The notes beneath the pieces were generated by a model. The model was not told the origin of the DNA and did not search any database. It was given only the letters and a program-made list of their open reading frames with translations. A stretch of DNA of 8,316 bases, from the NCBI GenBank assembly GCA_934358675.1, contig CAKRKX010000093.1:1-8316 (forward strand). The letters run 5' to 3'. Of this stretch, positions 5,566 through 8,316 are shown in pieces; position 1 is the stretch's first letter; each line of letters starts with the position of its first letter. This DNA comes from an uncultured Agathobacter sp. GTDB lineage: Bacteria; Bacillota; Clostridia; Lachnospirales; Lachnospiraceae. The position numbers were made by a program, and so were the translations under genes.

Positions 5566-6024
5566 TCAGATCATAACTTCATATACACTTCGAAGCGGTG
5601 TCATGCCGTACGATTCGTAAGCGCATACAGCATCCTTGTTGTAGCTCCACACAGTCAGATCGACTCGATGGGCACCCATTTTTTTTGCGCGTTTCTGCAC
5701 TTCCTGAAAAAGCGCTTTTCCGATTCCCTTTCTTCGATGCGGTTCGTCGACAACAAGAAGATCAATGTATGCAGTCTTGCTTTCGTCTGATCCCTCTTTG
5801 CCAAGCAGGGAGACAAAGCAACATCCGAGGATATCCCGATGTTTTTGTGCAAGAATTGAGATGACAGTCGGGCTGTCAACAAGATTTTCATAACATTCTT
5901 GTGTCATGTACTGATTCGCCGGTGAGAACATATCCGGCCGATTGGACACATCCATCTGATGAATCTGTAACAGCAGTCGGTCAACTTCTGCATAATCCGA
6001 TTTTTTCATATTCCGAATTAACAT
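5566..6024 (-). CDS. GNAT family N-acetyltransferase
   Basis: A complete 152-residue GNAT. On the minus strand the ATG at 6024 has AAGGTGG 8 bases upstream, preferred over GTG codons at 6036 and 6033 that lie inside that ribosome binding site. Residues 1-20 (MLIRNMKKSDYAEVDRLLLQ) form the first strand and helix. YIDLLVVDEPHRRKGIG at 86-102 is motif A with the acetyl-CoA loop RRKGIG. The helix 103-117 follows (KALFQEVQKRAKKMG). VDLTVWSYNKDAVCAYESYGM at 121-141 is motif B with the tyrosine often serving as general acid. It is an acetyltransferase of unknown substrate, convergent with the AraC gene and sharing its terminator. Confidence 0.88.
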   Translation of the reverse strand: MLIRNMKKSDYAEVDRLLLQIHQMDVSNRPDMFSPANQYMTQECYENLVDSPTVISILAQKHRDILGCCFVSLLGKEGSDESKTAYIDLLVVDEPHRRKGIGKALFQEVQKRAKKMGAHRVDLTVWSYNKDAVCAYESYGMTPLRSVYEVMI

Positions 6025-6043
6025 TTTCCACACCACCTTGTTA

Positions 6044-6088
6044 TCTTTTTTATCATTCTCGGGTTTCTATTTATTCTTTTTTATCATT
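6044..6088 (-). repeat. 14-bp direct repeat in the leader and promoter of the GNAT gene
   Basis: TCTTTTTTATCATT occurs perfectly at 6044-6057 and 6075-6088; on the minus strand it reads AATGATAAAAAAGA. The outer copy overlaps the -10 box TATAAT, and the inner copy follows GAGAAT, so a short tandem duplication may have created two -10-like boxes 31 bp apart. A paired regulator-binding site is the alternative. Confidence 0.5.
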
Positions 6089-6113
6089 ATAGTGTGTAAA
6101 GTGCCATGTAGAA
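6086..6113 (-). promoter_or_regulatory. Candidate promoter for the minus-strand GNAT gene
   Basis: Reading the minus strand, a perfect TATAAT lies at 6091-6086, about 60 bases before the ATG. The -35 region 16 bases upstream (TTCTAC, 6113-6108) is poor. The 13-bp palindrome TTTGCG-t-CGCAAA at 6121-6133 lies immediately upstream of that -35, where an activator could compensate. The -10 is clear; the rest is inference. Confidence 0.4.
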
Positions 6114-6120
6114 TATATGA

Positions 6121-6133
6121 TTTGCGTCGCAAA
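6121..6133. repeat. 13-bp palindrome TTTGCG-t-CGCAAA
   Basis: A perfect inverted repeat with 6-bp arms and one central base, next to the -35 region of the minus-strand GNAT promoter. It is a possible operator or activator site. It is short enough that chance cannot be excluded. Confidence 0.35.
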
Positions 6134-6262
6134 ATATTACAATTGCGCCAAAATAGGAAACGGTACGATTTTTCCTTTTGACATTCTTAGTGGCGGGATC
6201 GTAGCATTAGTCGGATTCCTATAAGAAGCAGTGTAGAGAAAATAATGCCGTTCCGCCTTTTG

Positions 6263-6388
6263 GCAGACCATCATGATCAGCAGAATCCAGAATATTTTCA
6301 TTCGAAGCAGATCTTTTACTTTCATTCCGGATACGCCCTCTTTAAACAATGGGGCAATCGGAAGAATAAGAACGCTTGCGCGGACATC
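6263..6388 (-). pseudogene. Remnant of an MFS transporter
   Basis: On the minus strand this stretch encodes about 42 residues including SVLILPIAPLFKEG and KDLLRMKIFWILLIMMVC. The pattern (membrane helix ending in proline, charged loop, K-D-x-L-x-M-K-x-F-W followed by a hydrophobic helix and M-x-C) is that of the central loop and seventh helix of sugar-permease-like major facilitator proteins of Clostridia. The similarity ends abruptly after the cysteine codon at 6263. The continuing residues are not membrane-like, and no start, earlier helices or later helices are present. It is therefore a decayed or deletion-truncated fragment of a roughly 400-residue gene. The assignment is by recognised pattern only. 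Confidence 0.4.
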
Positions 6389-6427
6389 AAAATTAGTATA
6401 GGATAGTTGATATACAGCGTCAGCCGG

Positions 6428-6450
6428 GCGATACCTCAAAGAGGTACCGC
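6428..6450 (+). other. Hairpin upstream of the acidic-protein gene
   Basis: TACCTC (6432-6437) pairs with GAGGTA (6441-6446) around AAA, extended after one mismatch by GCG (6428-6430) with CGC (6448-6450). It has no T-run after it, so it is not a typical terminator. It may be a structured leader or a chance feature of former coding sequence, since the frame through it is open. Confidence 0.3.
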
Positions 6451-6506
6451 AATATGCCGAAGGCAATTCCAAATGGGCTGATGTTCCAAATACGGAGGAA
6501 ACAAGC

Positions 6507-6896
6507 ATGGAAGAATTTAAGAATAAGGAAGCGTTTGACGCATACTGGAACGAAAATTACGTTCCGCTTACTTACGAGGATGTCAAAGAGGCCTATGAGG
6601 ATTTTGTAAAGTCTGCGGACAAGCATATTTTCATCCCGGATTATGAGGAAGCCGGCTGCATCAACAGAGAGGATTTTATGGAGAATTTGTCGCAGGCGGC
6701 ACAGTTTACGTTTCAGGACAGCCTGACCGAGGCTTTTTACGACAAGAATCCGGATCTGTACGAGACGGCATTTGCAATCTTTGAGGAAGCACAGATGAAC
6801 GGAACGAACGACGGCAATATTGCGGCGACTTTCCACGAGGAGTACCAGCGTCTGTACAACGAATTTCTGCTTGCAATGTTTGATGCTGCATTTTAA
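6507..6896 (+). CDS. Highly acidic hypothetical protein upstream of rsmA
   Basis: A 129-residue protein of no family I recognise. ATG at 6507 has a perfect GGAGG (6494-6498) 8 bases upstream. The protein has 29 Asp/Glu against 8 Lys/Arg (net about -21) and many aromatic residues (repeated patterns such as AYEDF, REDF, TEAFYDK and HEEYQRLYNEF). It has one cysteine, no membrane segment and no signal peptide. It is probably an all-helical soluble cytoplasmic protein. It ends 20 bases before the rsmA start codon, so the two are likely co-transcribed. The frame is also open upstream to 6411, reading YTASAGRYLKEVPQYAEGN, without a good start. Function unknown. Confidence 0.8.
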   Translation: MEEFKNKEAFDAYWNENYVPLTYEDVKEAYEDFVKSADKHIFIPDYEEAGCINREDFMENLSQAAQFTFQDSLTEAFYDKNPDLYETAFAIFEEAQMNGTNDGNIAATFHEEYQRLYNEFLLAMFDAAF

Positions 6897-6916
6897 TTGA
6901 GAAGGGAGATTTTACC

Positions 6917-7786
6917 TTGGCAACACTTGGCAATCCGAAGAATACCATCGAGGTATTACAAAAATACAATTTTAATTTTCAGAAGAAATTCGGACAGAAT
7001 TTCCTGATCGATACGCGGGTGCTCGAGGAGATCATCGATGCGGCGCAGATCACGAAGGATGATTTTGTGCTGGAGATCGGACCGGGAATCGGAACAATGA
7101 CGCAGTATCTGTGTGAGACAGCGCGCGAAGTGGTCGCTGTGGAAATTGATACCAACCTGATTCCGATTCTAAAGGACACACTTTCCGCATATGATAATGT
7201 AGAAGTTTTAAATCAGGATATTTTAAAAGTCGATATCGCGTCTCTCGCGAAGGAGCGCAACAACGACCGGCCGATCAAGGTGGTGGCGAATCTGCCATAT
7301 TACATTACAACCCCGATCATCATGGGGCTTTTTGAAAGTCATGTACCGATCGACAGCATCACGATCATGGTGCAGAAGGAAGTTGCGGACCGCATGCAGG
7401 AAGGCCCGGGAAGCAAGGAGTATGGCGCATTGTCGCTTGCTGTGCAGTATTATGCAAAGCCTGAGATCGTTGTCAACGTGCCGCCGAGCTGTTTTATGCC
7501 GCAGCCGAAAGTCGGCAGCGCGGTCATTCGTCTGACACGCCACGAGCAGTCACCGGTACAGGTTGATAACGAAAAACTGATGTTTCAGGTGATCCGTGCA
7601 TCGTTCAATCAGCGCAGAAAAACGCTTGCGAACGGACTGAACAATTTCGGAAGCTTCGGACTCGGCAAAGAAGAGATCCAGGCATGCATCGAAGAACTCG
7701 GTGTGCCGGTCAACATCCGGGGCGAGGCACTTTCACTCGAGCAGTTTGCCGAACTTGCAAATATTATCAACCGGCACAGACAATAA
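6917..7786 (+). CDS. rsmA: 16S rRNA (adenine1518-N6/adenine1519-N6)-dimethyltransferase RsmA
   Basis: The 289-residue RsmA (KsgA), which adds four methyl groups from S-adenosylmethionine to two adjacent adenines in helix 45 near the 3' end of 16S rRNA during small-subunit maturation. The start is a TTG at 6917 with GAAGGGAG (6901-6908) 8 bases before it; the N-terminus MATLGNPKNTIEVLQKYNF fits Firmicute homologues. KKFGQNFLID at 23-32 is the family opening. Motif I EIGPGIGTMT lies at 53-62, and the acidic ribose-binding residue at VEIDTN (75-80). NQDILKVD is at 99-106 and catalytic motif IV NLPYYI at 125-130. The C-terminal helical domain carries FNQRRKTLANGL (230-241). Length is normal. Loss of this enzyme is known to give kasugamycin resistance. 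Confidence 0.97.
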   Translation: MATLGNPKNTIEVLQKYNFNFQKKFGQNFLIDTRVLEEIIDAAQITKDDFVLEIGPGIGTMTQYLCETAREVVAVEIDTNLIPILKDTLSAYDNVEVLNQDILKVDIASLAKERNNDRPIKVVANLPYYITTPIIMGLFESHVPIDSITIMVQKEVADRMQEGPGSKEYGALSLAVQYYAKPEIVVNVPPSCFMPQPKVGSAVIRLTRHEQSPVQVDNEKLMFQVIRASFNQRRKTLANGLNNFGSFGLGKEEIQACIEELGVPVNIRGEALSLEQFAELANIINRHRQ

Positions 7787-7794
7787 GCGAATTC

Positions 7795-7824
7795 TGTATA
7801 AAATCCGCGGGGCTGGAAATACTG
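7795..7824 (+). promoter_or_regulatory. Candidate forespore sigma-F promoter for the M23 gene
   Basis: TGTATA at 7795-7800, a 14-base spacer, and GGAAATACTG at 7815-7824. Against the sigma-F consensus I recall for Bacillus subtilis (WGCATA, 14-15 bases, GGNRAYAMTW) this scores five of six and nine of ten. Transcription would begin near 7830, before the GGAGG at 7847 and the ATG at 7860. spoIIQ is a known sigma-F target, which agrees with the gene that follows. Confidence 0.5.
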
Positions 7825-7859
7825 TCATCAAAGACTAAATGATGATGGAGGAAAGCCCT

Positions 7860-8316
7860 ATGAAAAAACAACAGTATGTAGCCGCTGTCGCCTGTCTTGC
7901 GGCGGGAGTGATCGGATTTGTAAGTGTATATGCAACAGAAAAGGCCCAGGAGCGCAAAAATGAGATCGCGCAGGAGCAGACGATCGTAGCGACGGAACAG
8001 ATTTCTGCGGCATCAAACGAACTTGAGGCGCAGAGCAGCAAAGACGCAAAGGATGCGATCAAAAAGGCGCAGATCGCCAAGGCGGCAGAGGAAGAGAAGA
8101 AAGCAGAGCAGGAAGTTAAGACCGAAGAAACGAAGAAGGAACCGGAGGCCAAGCCGACCGTGGCTGCAGAAACGTTGCATTTTGACACGGAAAAAGGCAT
8201 TGCATGGCCGATCGAAGGCGAAATCCTTCTCGATTACAGCATGGATCAGACCATCTATTTTCCGACACTCGAGCAGTATCGCTGTAACCCGGCGCTGGTG
8301 ATCGAGGGTGCGGTCA
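7860..8316 (+). CDS. Membrane-anchored M23/LytM-domain protein, SpoIIQ-like (3' end outside window)
   Basis: ATG at 7860, preceded by GGAGG (7847-7851) at 8 bases, opens a frame that runs off the window after 152 codons. Residues 6-25 (YVAAVACLAAGVIGFVSVYA) form a signal anchor after MKKQQ. Residues 27-100 are a charged Ala/Lys/Glu-rich stretch, likely helical or coiled coil. From about 114, AWPIEGEILLDYSMDQTIYFPTLEQY is the start of a LytM/M23 domain (split here as AWPIEGEILLDYS and TIYFPTLEQY). Active M23 endopeptidases then have HxGxD, whose His and Asp bind zinc; here the aligned residues are NPALV (143-147), so both ligands are replaced. This layout fits SpoIIQ, the forespore protein that pairs with SpoIIIAH across the septum, whose B. 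subtilis form also lacks catalysis. Other LytM proteins remain possible. Later motifs are not visible. Confidence 0.7.
   Translation, partial: MKKQQYVAAVACLAAGVIGFVSVYATEKAQERKNEIAQEQTIVATEQISAASNELEAQSSKDAKDAIKKAQIAKAAEEEKKAEQEVKTEETKKEPEAKPTVAAETLHFDTEKGIAWPIEGEILLDYSMDQTIYFPTLEQYRCNPALVIEGAV

Noticed and set aside
5491..5790. Plus-strand ORF of 99 codons after the AraC gene
   Set aside because: Mostly the complement of the minus-strand GNAT, which has clear motifs A and B.
6428..6450. Terminator upstream of the acidic-protein gene
   Set aside because: The hairpin is followed by AATATGCC, not a T-run.
7824..7846. Hairpin TCATCA...TGATGA as an rsmA terminator
   Set aside because: Only six weak base pairs with a 9-base loop and no T-run; it overlaps the expected leader of the M23 gene.
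8023..8301. Plus-strand Arg-rich ORF of 92 codons
   Set aside because: Shifted-frame shadow of the Lys/Glu/Ala-rich linker of the M23 gene, whose anchor and LytM residues are clear in the other frame.

Overview
The window looks like a piece of a low-to-mid-GC Clostridia chromosome, most likely Lachnospiraceae. This is inferred from strong GGAGG ribosome binding sites, short intergenic gaps, the protein flavour of most genes, and rsmA followed by a SpoIIQ-like sporulation gene. No RNA genes and no CRISPR array were seen.

Layout. Bases 1-1058 hold the 3' part of a GNAT acetyltransferase, an overlapping 49-codon fragment of a second GNAT that runs into a short remnant of a class I methyltransferase, and a complete GNAT (558-1058). 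The fragments look like a deletion scar. Bases 1059-1511 contain no convincing gene. They hold two families of short tandem direct repeats (1089-1265, possibly the end of a lost IS21-type element), a doubtful 36-codon membrane-peptide ORF and a promoter. Bases 1548-3817 are a co-directional set: a maltose/galactoside O-acetyltransferase-like hexapeptide protein, a ketopantoate-reductase-family protein and a Fic protein, closed by a hairpin terminator at 3840. Bases 4060-5405 carry a half-size EamA/DMT membrane protein followed 17 nt later by an AraC-type regulator, ending in a terminator that works in both directions. Bases 5566-6024 on the minus strand are another GNAT, convergent with the AraC gene. 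Bases 6025-6506 contain its promoter region, a 14-bp duplicated motif and a remnant of an MFS transporter on the minus strand. From 6507 onward the window appears to be conserved core: a very acidic 129-aa protein of unknown function, rsmA (16S rRNA dimethyltransferase), and the 5' part of a membrane-anchored M23/LytM-domain gene that runs off the window.

How the genes work together. The first ~6.4 kb reads as accessory DNA rich in small-molecule acetyltransferases (three GNATs, one GNAT fragment and one hexapeptide enzyme), with decay scars at both ends. The AraC gene probably controls the EamA transporter beside it. The most informative signal is at the right end. A sequence closely matching the published forespore sigma-F consensus lies just upstream of the M23 gene. 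The visible start of that gene's LytM domain has Asn and Val where active M23 enzymes have the zinc ligands His and Asp. Together these suggest a SpoIIQ-like, catalytically dead forespore protein. I did not find a clearly novel multi-gene system.
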